NCBI GenBank assembly: GCA_035705495.1
Contig: DASSWB010000026.1
Span: 1 to 64,000, forward strand
Source: DASSWB01 sp035705495
GTDB lineage: Bacteria > Bacteroidota > Bacteroidia > Flavobacteriales > Flavobacteriaceae
Length of the DNA stretch: 64,000 nt
Reading direction: 5' to 3'
Shown: piece after piece, positions 1-8,435 of the stretch
Position numbering within the stretch: the stretch's first letter is position 1
Layout of the letters: each line of letters opens with the position of its first letter
Notes under the pieces: model-generated
Seen by the model: the letters and a program-made list of their open reading frames with translations, nothing else
The model's database searches: none
Told to the model about the DNA's origin: nothing
Program-made: the position numbers and the translations under genes

Positions 1-321
1 GCCATCAGCTAAACCTACTGGAGCTCCCCAATAGTTATAGGCATAATTATCAACGGTTCCTTCCTGAAAAACGGAAAGAACACCGGTTCCGGAATTGGCG
101 GATGCATCTGTTCGTCCTTGAATTAATTGTCCCTCATGCCGCAAATAAATACTGGCGACACCTGGGTCACTATTTTCGGTTAAATTTATTTCCTCTTCTA
201 CGTAAAGAACTTCGCCCTTTACATAGATAAAATTATCTTCGGTTCCATTGGGTTTTACCGTTAGCTGGGCAAAACAATTAAATCCTAAAACGCCAAGAAA
301 AAGAGTAGTTATTATTTTCAT
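1..321 (-). CDS. Secreted protein, N-terminal part (cut by window edge)
   Basis: The reading frame opens at an ATG at 321 on the minus strand and stays open to base 1, giving 107 residues with no stop. The first 18 residues form a signal peptide ending FNCFAQ. The rest is rich in Asn, Thr and Gly and includes the stretch NYAYNYWGAPVG. Similar NYW(S/G)xPV stretches occur near the start of large flavobacterial surface proteins exported by T9SS; this is recalled family knowledge and was not searched. The C-terminal sorting domain would lie outside the window. It is divergent from the gene at 399. Function unknown. Confidence 0.7.
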   Translation of the reverse strand, partial: MKIITTLFLGVLGFNCFAQLTVKPNGTEDNFIYVKGEVLYVEEEINLTENSDPGVASIYLRHEGQLIQGRTDASANSGTGVLSVFQEGTVDNYAYNYWGAPVGLADG

Positions 322-398
322 ATAACACAAAATTTATGTAAAAGTAATACATTTGTCTTAATAAAATGCAAAAATTTTCCCCTCAACTTTTTTTAAAT

Positions 399-605
399 AT
401 GAAAAAAAATAATTCGCAACTGCTTAATTCGCTTTTAATTACGGTGGGCGCTGCGCTCACATTGTACGGAATTACTTCAGATGAGGATTCTAAATATATA
501 AAAATATTGGGAATAATAATTTTAATGTTGGGATTATATAGGGCGACAAATTTTTTTATTGTTTCTGAAGAAGATCAAAAGAACGAAAAAGAGGAAGATG
601 AATGA
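399..605 (+). CDS. Small membrane protein upstream of Smr gene
   Basis: This is a 68-residue protein with two hydrophobic segments (about residues 8-22 and 29-47) and a very acidic/lysine tail ending KEEDE. An in-frame ATG at 366 would add 11 residues. I prefer the ATG at 399 because a Bacteroidota -7 box (TACATTTG) sits at 348-355, so transcription would start around 361, almost on the upstream ATG. The end overlaps the start of the Smr gene by 8 bases, so the two are probably co-transcribed and translationally coupled. I do not recognise a function. Confidence 0.7.
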   Translation: MKKNNSQLLNSLLITVGAALTLYGITSDEDSKYIKILGIIILMLGLYRATNFFIVSEEDQKNEKEEDE

Positions 606-1152
606 TTTAAAAAAGAATGACAGCGTCGCGGTACTTGATGAGGATCTGGAAGGGAAAATCGTGAAAATAGTTGATGATGAAGTCGTCATAGAAACAACGG
701 AAGGTTTTTTACTTGTTTTTCATCCAAATGAGTTGGTAAAAATAGAACAATCCATGTCTGAAATTGCGCCCATTATCAATAAAGGAATGGATGAGGTGTT
801 GCAGGAAAAGGAATTTTCCAAAAGGAAAAAACGGACTGTTTCTTTACCAAAAAGCAAACAGCTTCCGCCTATGGAAGTGGACCTACATATCAATAAACTC
901 GTAAATTCTACCCGAGGCATGGAGCCTTATTCCATTTTAAATTTGCAGTTGGAAACGGCAGAAAGACAATTGAAATTCGCTGTGAGCAAAAGAATTCAGA
1001 GAATAGTTTTTATCCACGGGGTGGGCGAAGGTGTTCTTAAAGCTGAATTGGACCGACTTCTCAGCAAATTTGATAATATCAATTATTACGATGCCGATTA
1101 CCAAAAATACGGTTTGGGTGCCACCGAAGTTTACATCTTGCAAAATGCTTAA
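598..1152 (+). CDS. Smr domain protein
   Basis: The 184-residue product starts at the ATG at 598; an upstream in-frame TTG would extend it into the preceding gene. The N-terminal 45 residues look like a small beta domain (NDSVAVLDEDLEGKIVKI). A basic linker follows. The C-terminal half is an Smr (small MutS-related) domain, seen in VDLHINKLV near residue 100 and in IVFIHGVGEGVLKAEL and YGLGATEVYI near the end. Smr domains bind or nick nucleic acid, in MutS2 and in stand-alone ribosome-rescue nucleases. The free-standing bacteroidal form has no settled role. Its stop overlaps the convergent stop of the next gene. Confidence 0.85.
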   Translation: MNDLKKNDSVAVLDEDLEGKIVKIVDDEVVIETTEGFLLVFHPNELVKIEQSMSEIAPIINKGMDEVLQEKEFSKRKKRTVSLPKSKQLPPMEVDLHINKLVNSTRGMEPYSILNLQLETAERQLKFAVSKRIQRIVFIHGVGEGVLKAELDRLLSKFDNINYYDADYQKYGLGATEVYILQNA

Positions 1153-2060
1153 TCTCCTGTCAAAACTACTTCTACATTAGATATTTCAAAAGTTCCAAAT
1201 TCCATTTGAGTTGCTTCGGTTATTGTTTCGGTCCCATTTGTTAAGGTCATTCCAGTAATTCTCACCACCGTTCTAAAATTTCTGGTAATTTCATTTTCAG
1301 GCAATTCATACGGATCAAAAGTTTCAGCAGCCGACGCTTCCAAATAATTGGGAAGTTCATTTCCTTCAGTATAATCATTTCTGGGATCGCCATCGCCGTC
1401 CGCGTCCTCATGAATGGTTAGAATCCCGTCATTGTCATCATCGGCATCCAAATAATTCGGAATTCCATCATTGTCGGTATCTGGATATTCTTCATTGTCA
1501 AGGTCTGGATTGACTATTTCTACCGTAGTTAAAATTCCGTCACCATCATCATCAACATCGAGAAAATCAGGAATTCCGTCTTCATCCGTATCGTCGTTGT
1601 AATTATTTCCATCCAAGCTCAGGTCTTCTTCTTCCTGCGGCACATTGTCATCATCGTTGCCGGAGATTGCGGATATAATAAACTGAACCACACCTCCAGT
1701 GCTCCAAAATTCTTCTAAAACTTCCGGTTCTGTTGGAGGAATGGCATTACAAAAATAATTATCGGGAACGTTATTGGAATAGGTGCGATAAACCACGCTA
1801 TTATTTTCATCTAAATGGAATTCCAATATTTCATTTTCTTCCAATTCTTCAGTTGTTCCTGAAAAATCATTATTGATAAAATTCAAACTGAGAGATTCAA
1901 AGTTGTCATTATTTATCTTATATAAAACTTTTGTGTTGCCACTTTCACAGTACCTGAGATTTTCGTCTTCTCCAAAATCGAAATTGGTAACAATGATATC
2001 TCCATCATCACAGGAGGAAAAAATCAAACAAAGAAGGAAAATTTGGATATATCTGGACAT
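1149..2060 (-). CDS. Lipoprotein with Ca-binding (TSP3-like) repeats
   Basis: The signal sequence ends in a lipobox (IFSSC, Cys about residue 19), so the protein should be lipid-anchored. A middle part of about 110 residues is full of Asp in repeats of the thrombospondin type 3 kind (DGIPDFLDVDDDGDG, DGIPNYLDADDDNDG), which bind calcium in known members. The C-terminal 60 residues look like a small beta domain with no sorting tail. I start at the ATG at 2060, since the extension to 2066 would use TTG. Its TAA overlaps that of the Smr gene head-to-head. Exact role unknown. Confidence 0.8.
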   Translation of the reverse strand: MSRYIQIFLLCLIFSSCDDGDIIVTNFDFGEDENLRYCESGNTKVLYKINNDNFESLSLNFINNDFSGTTEELEENEILEFHLDENNSVVYRTYSNNVPDNYFCNAIPPTEPEVLEEFWSTGGVVQFIISAISGNDDDNVPQEEEDLSLDGNNYNDDTDEDGIPDFLDVDDDGDGILTTVEIVNPDLDNEEYPDTDNDGIPNYLDADDDNDGILTIHEDADGDGDPRNDYTEGNELPNYLEASAAETFDPYELPENEITRNFRTVVRITGMTLTNGTETITEATQMEFGTFEISNVEVVLTGD

Positions 2061-2149
2061 TTTCAAAGGTTTTGAGCAAAATTAAGTCAAATTGAATTTA
2101 AACACCGACTTACTTTAAAATTATTTTATTTGTCTTAATTTTGTTTCCC

Positions 2150-3298
2150 ATGGAAAAAGTGTATTTCGACAATGCCGCGACCACGCAAATGCGTGATGAA
2201 GTTATAGACAAAATGTGTAGTGTAATGAAGGAGGTTTATGGAAATCCTTCGTCAACACATTCATTTGGGAGATCAGCCAAAACATTGGTTGAGCAATCCA
2301 GAAAAACAATTGCCAAATTATTTAATGTCTCTGCTTCCGAAATCATTTTTACTTCTGGTGGAACAGAAGCGGATAATTTGGCACTTAACAGTTCCGTTCG
2401 CGATTTGGGCGTTCAGCGGATTATTACCTCTAAAATTGAACATCATGCGGTTTTGCACAGCATTGATTATTTAAAAGACAACTACGGAATAAAGGTTCAT
2501 TTTGTGAACTTAAAAAAATGCGGAAGCATTGATAGAAACCATCTTGAAGAACTTCTAAATTCTTCCGACGAGAAAACGCTCGTGAGTTTGATGCATGTGA
2601 ACAATGAAATAGGTAACTTATTGGATGTTAAAAAAGTAGGTGATCTTTGTAAGAAATATAGTGCTCTTTTCCATTGTGATACTGTTCAGTCTGTTGGACA
2701 TTATGAACTGGATTTTTCTGAATTGAAAGTAGATTTCACGGCGGTCAGTGCACATAAATTCCACGGTCCCAAAGGTGCCGGATTTGCATACATTAGAAAA
2801 AACAGTGGATTGAAACCACAAATTTTTGGTGGGGAACAAGAGAGGGGATTTCGTGCAGGAACGGAAAGTGTTCACAATATCGTCGGACTTACCGAAGCAT
2901 TGGTTTTGGCCTATCAGAATTTACCCAAGGAACGTGCTTATATTTCAGGTTTAAAAAATTACTTTATAGAGCAGCTTCAAACTGAGATTCCTGAAGTGAA
3001 ATTTAATGGCAACTGTGGCAATCCAGAAAAAAGTACTTATACTTTGGTAAATGTCTGTTTGCCTGTTTCTGCGGAAAAAGCCTTGATGTTATTGTTTCAG
3101 TTGGACATGAAAGGAATTGCATGTTCTAAAGGAAGTGCCTGCCAAAGCGGAAGTGATAAAGGATCTCATGTGTTAAGCGCTTTTTTAACTGAAGAAGATT
3201 TGGCAAAACCGAGTTTGCGTTTTTCATTTTCAAAATTCAATACCAAAGAAGAAATAGATTATGTGGTGGGAATTCTGAAAGATTTTGTCACCTCTTGA
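2150..3298 (+). CDS. Cysteine desulfurase (NifS/IscS type)
   Basis: This PLP enzyme takes sulfur from cysteine to form a persulfide for Fe-S cluster or thio-cofactor assembly. The 382 residues match the family length. It opens with VYFDNAATT, carries the PLP lysine at about residue 203 in SAHKFHGPKG, and the catalytic cysteine at about 331 in SKGSACQSGS. The start is the ATG at 2150; the frame extends to a TTG at 2141. A -7-like TAATTTTG at 2136-2143 lies so close that a transcript from it would be nearly leaderless. No isc/suf partner genes lie nearby, so I give no symbol. It converges on the TonB receptor gene 11 bases downstream. Confidence 0.93.
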   Translation: MEKVYFDNAATTQMRDEVIDKMCSVMKEVYGNPSSTHSFGRSAKTLVEQSRKTIAKLFNVSASEIIFTSGGTEADNLALNSSVRDLGVQRIITSKIEHHAVLHSIDYLKDNYGIKVHFVNLKKCGSIDRNHLEELLNSSDEKTLVSLMHVNNEIGNLLDVKKVGDLCKKYSALFHCDTVQSVGHYELDFSELKVDFTAVSAHKFHGPKGAGFAYIRKNSGLKPQIFGGEQERGFRAGTESVHNIVGLTEALVLAYQNLPKERAYISGLKNYFIEQLQTEIPEVKFNGNCGNPEKSTYTLVNVCLPVSAEKALMLLFQLDMKGIACSKGSACQSGSDKGSHVLSAFLTEEDLAKPSLRFSFSKFNTKEEIDYVVGILKDFVTS

Positions 3299-3309
3299 TT
3301 TTTTTGAAT

Positions 3310-5772
3310 TTAAAATTTCATTCCAACACGCAAATTGAAAATCCGCGGACTTAAATAATTGGGAACTGCATATTGCGTTTTTGTGTAAACATCCCGAACG
3401 TAAGTACTGGTGATTGAGTTTTGCCGATCAAAAAGATTGAAAATTTCAAAACCGACAGAAAATTCTTCGAAAATATTGGTCCAACTGTCATCGTCCTTTT
3501 CATCGTTAGAATCAACAATTACATAAGAGAACCCCACATCTGATCTCCAGTAAGCACGTAATCGCGTCTGGTAAAGATAAGGATCGGCATAACTTGGAGA
3601 ACCGCCCGGCAATCCGGTACTGTAAACTTGGTTCAAATAAACTTTCATATTTGGGATCATGGGCATATAATCCTGAAACAAAATCCCCAGCTTCAAACGT
3701 TGATCCGTGGGACGCGCTATAAATCCGCGGTTATTGATATTTTCTTCGGTTTTTAAATACCCCAAACTCACCCAGCTTTCCGTTCCCGAAACGAATTCGC
3801 CATTGAGACGCAAATCAATTCCGTAGGCATACGCTTCAGCATTATTCTGTGCGGCGTAGCGGATTCTTACATTATCAAGCGTGTAAGGATTTACATTTGA
3901 CAAATCCTTATAATATGCTTCGGAAACCAATTTAAATGGCCTTTTCCATAGTTTGAAACTGTATTCGTTTCCAATTACAAAATGAATCGATTGTTGGGCT
4001 TCCACTTTTGGGTTTACTGCTCCATTTTCATCTCGTAATTCCCTGTAAAAAGGTGGCTGATGATAAAATCCGCCGGAAATGCGGAACAACATGTCTTTTT
4101 TCCAATTTGGTTTAATGGCGAATTGTGCACGCGGACTTACAATAAAACCGCTTTCAGATTCAAAATTTTCCCCAGAAACCGTCCAATGCTGCGATCTTAC
4201 ACCTATATTATACCATAATTCATTTTCATTAAAAGAAGAACGCCGACTCCATTGCAGGAAACCAGAAATTCGGTTTATTTGAGTTTCATTAAAAGCCCGG
4301 ATACTATTAAATGGTGCCAATGGTGCTTCAAAAGCTTCATAAGGTTGAGAGTTGGAAAAATCGGGCAGGGGAGGTCTTATTGAAAATCCAGCAGAGTCAA
4401 TAATCTCATATTCCCGAATCCGGTCCCTAATATCTTCGTGGGTGAACTTTAGGCCGTAATCAATTTGATCCTCGTCAGCTTTATAAGTTCCTTTATGTGC
4501 AAAATTAAATATAAGCGCATCCAAGTCATTGCGGGCATGCGTTAGTTGAGAACCAACACCTTCACTAAATTCCACTTCGCCTAAATCTTCACTTCCTATA
4601 TTTGTATTCGGTTGACCCAATCGGTATTGAGCGAGAATATCAAAATGTTCTTGTTCTTGAGTATTGTATGCGGAAGCAATAAAACGCAATCGCCAATGAT
4701 CATTTGGTTTGTAAGTGGTTTTGATGGCGCCAAAGTAAGTTTCATATTGATCCACTTCTTGACCTTCATAAAAAATCAATAATGCAATAGGTTCCTGAAG
4801 CGTACCAAAATTTGTTTGTCGTGTTAAAGGTTGATAATTGTATTTGTTAACCGAAATATTCCCCAGGAAGCTAAATTCCAGTTTTTCCGAAAAGTTGTAA
4901 ATTAAATAAGCCTGAGCATCGGCAAAAACAGGTTCATAATTTGTTTCGGTTTGCTTGGCTTCAACAAAAAGAGCATTGTCTCGATATCGAAGTCCGACGA
5001 TACCGGATAATTTTTTGTTTTTGGAAATTCCTTCTACAGAAATACTTCCGCCCAATAAACTTGCATCCAGCGTCGCGCCAAAATCTACAGTACGTCTATA
5101 GGTAATATCAAGAACAGACGAAAGTTTATCTCCATACTTGGCCTGAAATCCGCCTGCGGAAAACTCAACTTCCCGCACTAAATCCGTATTTACGAAACTC
5201 AATCCTTCCTGCTGACCAGAACGGATAAGAAACGGCCGATAAACTTCTATTTCATTTACATAAACCAAGTTTTCATCGTAATTGCCGCCTCTTACGGCAT
5301 ATTGCGTACTTAATTCGTTATTGGAAATGACGCCTGGCAATGTTTTCAAAAGGTTTTCAACCCCGGCATTGGCTCCGGGTATTTTTCTTATGGTTTCTGG
5401 TGAAATTGAAGTGATTCCGGTAATATTTTCTCGTTGGTTACTTGAAATTATCACTGCGGAAATTTGCTCAACGTCAATTTTTAGAACTGGATTAAACTCG
5501 AATTCTTCATTTTCAGAGAGTAAAACTTGAAATGAAACAGGTTTGAATCCGATATGGGAAATACTGACTTGAACTTTTTGATTTGCGGGTATTTTTATAG
5601 AGTAAAATCCATTTTCGTTTGTTTGCGTACCTGAAAAATCAGTGGTAACTGAAACCGAAGGCACGGGAACATTGTTTTCATCAAGAACGATACCTTGCAA
5701 GGTGGCAGTTTGGGCAAAGGAAAATAAAGTTCCAAGAACGAAAAAAAGAAATAAAACGAATTTAGCTCTCAA
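3310..5772 (-). CDS. TonB-dependent receptor with carboxypeptidase-like N-domain
   Basis: An outer-membrane receptor of about 820 residues. It has a signal peptide (ends LFSFAQ), a carboxypeptidase-D-regulatory-like domain (about 22-105), a plug domain (about 115-230, with RGGNYDENLVYVNEIEVYRP) and a beta-barrel ending in LRVGMKF with a terminal Phe. Such receptors import large substrates using TonB energy; the ligand cannot be told here and no SusD partner is adjacent. No in-frame ATG precedes the signal peptide: the stop of the upstream M23 gene is followed by ATT, CTA, CTG, TTG, so TTG at 5772 is the likely start. The gap to the M23 gene is 9 bases, so they form an operon. Confidence 0.9.
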   Translation of the reverse strand: MRAKFVLFLFFVLGTLFSFAQTATLQGIVLDENNVPVPSVSVTTDFSGTQTNENGFYSIKIPANQKVQVSISHIGFKPVSFQVLLSENEEFEFNPVLKIDVEQISAVIISSNQRENITGITSISPETIRKIPGANAGVENLLKTLPGVISNNELSTQYAVRGGNYDENLVYVNEIEVYRPFLIRSGQQEGLSFVNTDLVREVEFSAGGFQAKYGDKLSSVLDITYRRTVDFGATLDASLLGGSISVEGISKNKKLSGIVGLRYRDNALFVEAKQTETNYEPVFADAQAYLIYNFSEKLEFSFLGNISVNKYNYQPLTRQTNFGTLQEPIALLIFYEGQEVDQYETYFGAIKTTYKPNDHWRLRFIASAYNTQEQEHFDILAQYRLGQPNTNIGSEDLGEVEFSEGVGSQLTHARNDLDALIFNFAHKGTYKADEDQIDYGLKFTHEDIRDRIREYEIIDSAGFSIRPPLPDFSNSQPYEAFEAPLAPFNSIRAFNETQINRISGFLQWSRRSSFNENELWYNIGVRSQHWTVSGENFESESGFIVSPRAQFAIKPNWKKDMLFRISGGFYHQPPFYRELRDENGAVNPKVEAQQSIHFVIGNEYSFKLWKRPFKLVSEAYYKDLSNVNPYTLDNVRIRYAAQNNAEAYAYGIDLRLNGEFVSGTESWVSLGYLKTEENINNRGFIARPTDQRLKLGILFQDYMPMIPNMKVYLNQVYSTGLPGGSPSYADPYLYQTRLRAYWRSDVGFSYVIVDSNDEKDDDSWTNIFEEFSVGFEIFNLFDRQNSITSTYVRDVYTKTQYAVPNYLSPRIFNLRVGMKF

Positions 5773-5781
5773 CAGTAGAAT

Positions 5782-7464
5782 TTATTGTTTTCTAAAAAAT
5801 GTAGCTTCAAAAATAGTACTATTTCCCACATTATCTGTAACAATCAATTTTAATTTGTTTTCTGTGTCGGTGACAACGCCATCTTCAAAATAATGAGTAA
5901 GAAGATTTGTTTTATAATCGTATTCCATCAGAATAAATTTCCCGTTCACCGTTGCCTTATAGCTTTTTATTCCGGTTTCGTAATCACTGATCCTAATCTG
6001 CAAAGTAGATAAATTCGAAATCCATTGTCCGTCTCTAAAATTTACGGATTTAACTGAAGGCGGCGTCGTGTCGGAAAAAATTTTGTATTCCCCAAAGGTT
6101 CTAATCCCCGTAACCAACCTGTCGCCATTCATGTTGGTTTCTGAATATATGGGCCGACCCTTATAACCAATGCGACCAATAAATAATTTTCCGCGATCCT
6201 CCATTTTATAATTGCTCACATCAAAGCCCAAGCTGATATGTTTGTGAATAGCCACATCATCTTTATGTACTTTGGCAATACCATTTTCGAATTCAAGATC
6301 GAGATAAACATCTTCATAAAGAGCATTTTCAGGAATATATAAGTCGATACCATTTTTTTCAAAAACAAAAGAAGCATCGGAATTGACTAAAATTCCTGTC
6401 GTGTCTTTTTGGGAAATCAAATTTTCAGCCTGCTTTCCTTCAATGGGAATGCGAATGATTCGTTCATTGCCGGCAAAGTCTGAAACATGTATTTGATATT
6501 CATAAGACATTTCATCCTGAATATGCAGTTTTCCCTCGTTGGTTACATCTTTATAGATACTGACGGGATTATTGGTATTAAAAAGTTTTTGAACCCGTGA
6601 ATTATGATTGCTGTAAAATTCATAATCAATTAAATGATTCAAAAATCTGGTTTCGGCAAAAGAAAATCGGTCAAATAATAATTCGCTCATTTTCTGACCG
6701 TTCAAAACAGAAGTTATTTTGAAAACACCATTGTTGTTATGTGATCCATCCAATTTATCTGTAGTCGAAATTCCAAATCCGATATCTCCACAAGCGGTAA
6801 TAGTATTGGCTTTAAACGATCCATCTTTTAAACCTGTCAAATTGATGCGTTGGCGATTGTTGGAATTGTTGACATGCGCATCTTCAGAAAGCGGATAAAC
6901 GTAAAGACTTCTTATTGTGGGAGGTCTGGTATCCTTAATTTCAATGCCAAACAGCATAGGGTTCATTGGTCGCTGCTGTCCGTCCCTAATTTCAAAATGA
7001 AGGTGAGGACCGCCACTTCCTCCTGTGTTACCACTAAATGCGATTAGTTGACCTTGAGAAACTGGAAGTTCGTCGGCTTCAGGAAAAAGTTCTATCTCAA
7101 ATGATTCATTTTCATATTGCTTCTTTTCAACAAAAGCTTCAATTTCCGGGGATAATTTACTTAAGTGTCCGTAAACCGTGGTGTATCCATTGGGATGTTG
7201 AATATATAGTGCCTTTCCATAACCATAAGTGGAGATTTTAATACGACTTACAAAACCTTCAGCGGAAGAAACAACTTCCAGACCTTCTTGCTGCTCTGTT
7301 TTGATATCCCATCCGCCGTGAAAGTGATTATTTCTTAATTCCCCAAATGTTCCAGAAAGTAAAGGGTTAATTTTTAATGGATTCTGAAAATAATCTTGAG
7401 GGATTTCATTTTGAGCAAGTAAAAAATTGGAAAAAAGCAAGAAAAAAACCCAGTGAAATTTCAT
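5782..7464 (-). CDS. M23 family metallopeptidase, exported
   Basis: This 560-residue protein starts at the ATG at 7464; further upstream codons in the frame do not look like a signal peptide. After a signal peptide (FLLAQ) comes an M23 (LytM-type) domain: the zinc motif pieces HFHGGWDIK (about residue 47), VYGHLSKL and GPHLHFEIRDG (about 155). M23 enzymes cut peptidoglycan cross-bridges. The remaining 400 residues are beta-rich, Ig-like domains of unknown use. It is first in an operon with the TonB receptor. A promoter-like pair, TTG (7525-7527, read on the minus strand) and TACTTTG (7497-7503), lies just upstream. Confidence 0.9.
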   Translation of the reverse strand: MKFHWVFFLLFSNFLLAQNEIPQDYFQNPLKINPLLSGTFGELRNNHFHGGWDIKTEQQEGLEVVSSAEGFVSRIKISTYGYGKALYIQHPNGYTTVYGHLSKLSPEIEAFVEKKQYENESFEIELFPEADELPVSQGQLIAFSGNTGGSGGPHLHFEIRDGQQRPMNPMLFGIEIKDTRPPTIRSLYVYPLSEDAHVNNSNNRQRINLTGLKDGSFKANTITACGDIGFGISTTDKLDGSHNNNGVFKITSVLNGQKMSELLFDRFSFAETRFLNHLIDYEFYSNHNSRVQKLFNTNNPVSIYKDVTNEGKLHIQDEMSYEYQIHVSDFAGNERIIRIPIEGKQAENLISQKDTTGILVNSDASFVFEKNGIDLYIPENALYEDVYLDLEFENGIAKVHKDDVAIHKHISLGFDVSNYKMEDRGKLFIGRIGYKGRPIYSETNMNGDRLVTGIRTFGEYKIFSDTTPPSVKSVNFRDGQWISNLSTLQIRISDYETGIKSYKATVNGKFILMEYDYKTNLLTHYFEDGVVTDTENKLKLIVTDNVGNSTIFEATFFRKQ

Positions 7465-7572
7465 AAATATTGATTCGTTTATATGTAAAACGATAGCAAA
7501 GTAGAAAATAATATGCATCTGAACCAATGTTTACATTTTTTTAAGTTTATTTTAAAAATAGATTTAAAAGTA

Positions 7573-7603
7573 TTGGGAAATTAATGGAGGTATGTTAACT
7601 TTG
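7573..7603 (+). promoter_or_regulatory. Promoter for the zapB-like/zapA operon
   Basis: TTG at 7573-7575 and TAACTTTG at 7596-7603 are separated by 20 nt. This matches the Bacteroidota sigma-A consensus (TTG, 17-23 nt, TAnnTTTG). The predicted transcription start is near 7609, 20 nt before the ATG at 7629. Confidence 0.6.
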
Positions 7604-7628
7604 TCCAGATAAGCATGGGGTAAGTTTT

Positions 7629-7919
7629 ATGGGAAACTTAACGGAATCGGTGGATTTTCTTGAAGAAAAGATTCATAAATTAATCAAAAATAATGAATCT
7701 TTAAAGAAGACAAAAGAAGCTTTTCAAGCGGAAGTCACAGAATTAAAAACCGAAGTTTTAAGGTTGGAAGCTAAAATTGAGCAACTGGAAAATACCAACC
7801 ACTCCCTTAAAACAGCAAACGCCATGTTGGGCAGTAAAGATTACAAAACGGAGACAAAGCTCCAAATAAATAGCTTAATCAGGGAAATTGATCAATGTAT
7901 TGTTCAACTTTCGGAATAA
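7629..7919 (+). CDS. Small coiled-coil protein, ZapB-like by position
   Basis: The 96-residue product is one continuous coiled coil rich in Glu, Lys, Leu and Asn (for example ENTNHSLKTANAMLGSKD), with no membrane segment. It starts at 7629, right behind a good promoter, and ends 9 bases before zapA. A short coiled-coil protein paired with zapA suggests a Z-ring-associated factor like ZapB. Sequence alone cannot prove orthology with ZapB, because coiled coils look alike. Confidence 0.75.
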   Translation: MGNLTESVDFLEEKIHKLIKNNESLKKTKEAFQAEVTELKTEVLRLEAKIEQLENTNHSLKTANAMLGSKDYKTETKLQINSLIREIDQCIVQLSE

Positions 7920-7928
7920 TGAAGAGGA

Positions 7929-8234
7929 ATGGGAGAAAAGCTGAAAATCAAAATATCGGTTGCAGATAGGGTTTATCCTATGACGATAACGGCTTCCCAA
8001 GAAGAAGGTCTGCGCAAAGCTGCAAAGAAGATAGAAGTGATGATTAAGCAGTTTGAGCAGAGCTATGCGGTAAGAGATAAACAGGATGTATTGGCAATGT
8101 GTGCGTTGCAATTTGCGGCACAAACCGAACAAAAAGGTTTGGATAAAGACGCGGAAATACATGAAGTTGAAGAGAAAATTAATTTGCTAAATGAATTATT
8201 GGAAAATAATTTATCTTTAAGCGACGTTCTTTAA
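7929..8234 (+). CDS. zapA: Cell division protein ZapA
   Basis: The 101 residues match ZapA length and layout: a small N-terminal globular part (KLKIKISVADRVYPMTI), then EEGLRKAAKKIEVMIKQF and a C-terminal helix DVLAMCALQFAAQTEQ that forms the dimeric coiled coil. ZapA binds FtsZ and bundles its filaments at mid-cell. It is the second gene of a two-gene operon. A 6S-like RNA follows 12 bases after its stop, an order also seen in proteobacteria, where 6S RNA lies next to zapA. Confidence 0.9.
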   Translation: MGEKLKIKISVADRVYPMTITASQEEGLRKAAKKIEVMIKQFEQSYAVRDKQDVLAMCALQFAAQTEQKGLDKDAEIHEVEEKINLLNELLENNLSLSDVL

Positions 8235-8246
8235 ATAAGGTTTACT

Positions 8247-8416
8247 GCCTGTATTAGTTATTTTTTTTGATAAACTCAACAGAGATTCTTTAAAAAAGGG
8301 TGAGTTTAAGCTGTAAAAGCAAGCCGTCATTGAACGGATCCTTGATCAGTTTGTTAGCCCTAAACTTGTTTTTAAGGAGTTTATACAAAAACCCAATACT
8401 AATACAGGCTTTTTTT
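8247..8416 (+). ncRNA. ssrS: 6S-like regulatory RNA (6S-Flavo type)
   Basis: A long imperfect hairpin fills the zapA-rny gap. The closing stem is a perfect 12-bp pairing of 8247-8258 with 8398-8409. An inner 8-bp stem pairs 8270-8277 with 8377-8384, and a third (GTGAGTTTA with TAAACTTGT, GU pairs allowed) lies further in. The tip holds a CCGT/ACGG hairpin. Unpaired strands between the stems give the open-promoter-like bubble by which 6S RNA traps sigma-A RNA polymerase. A T-run (8410-8416) follows the closing stem, as in an intrinsic terminator. Length is about 163 nt plus the T-run. The family name is from memory; no covariance search was run. Confidence 0.75.
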
Positions 8417-8435
8417 ATGCATTAAAAATAGATAT

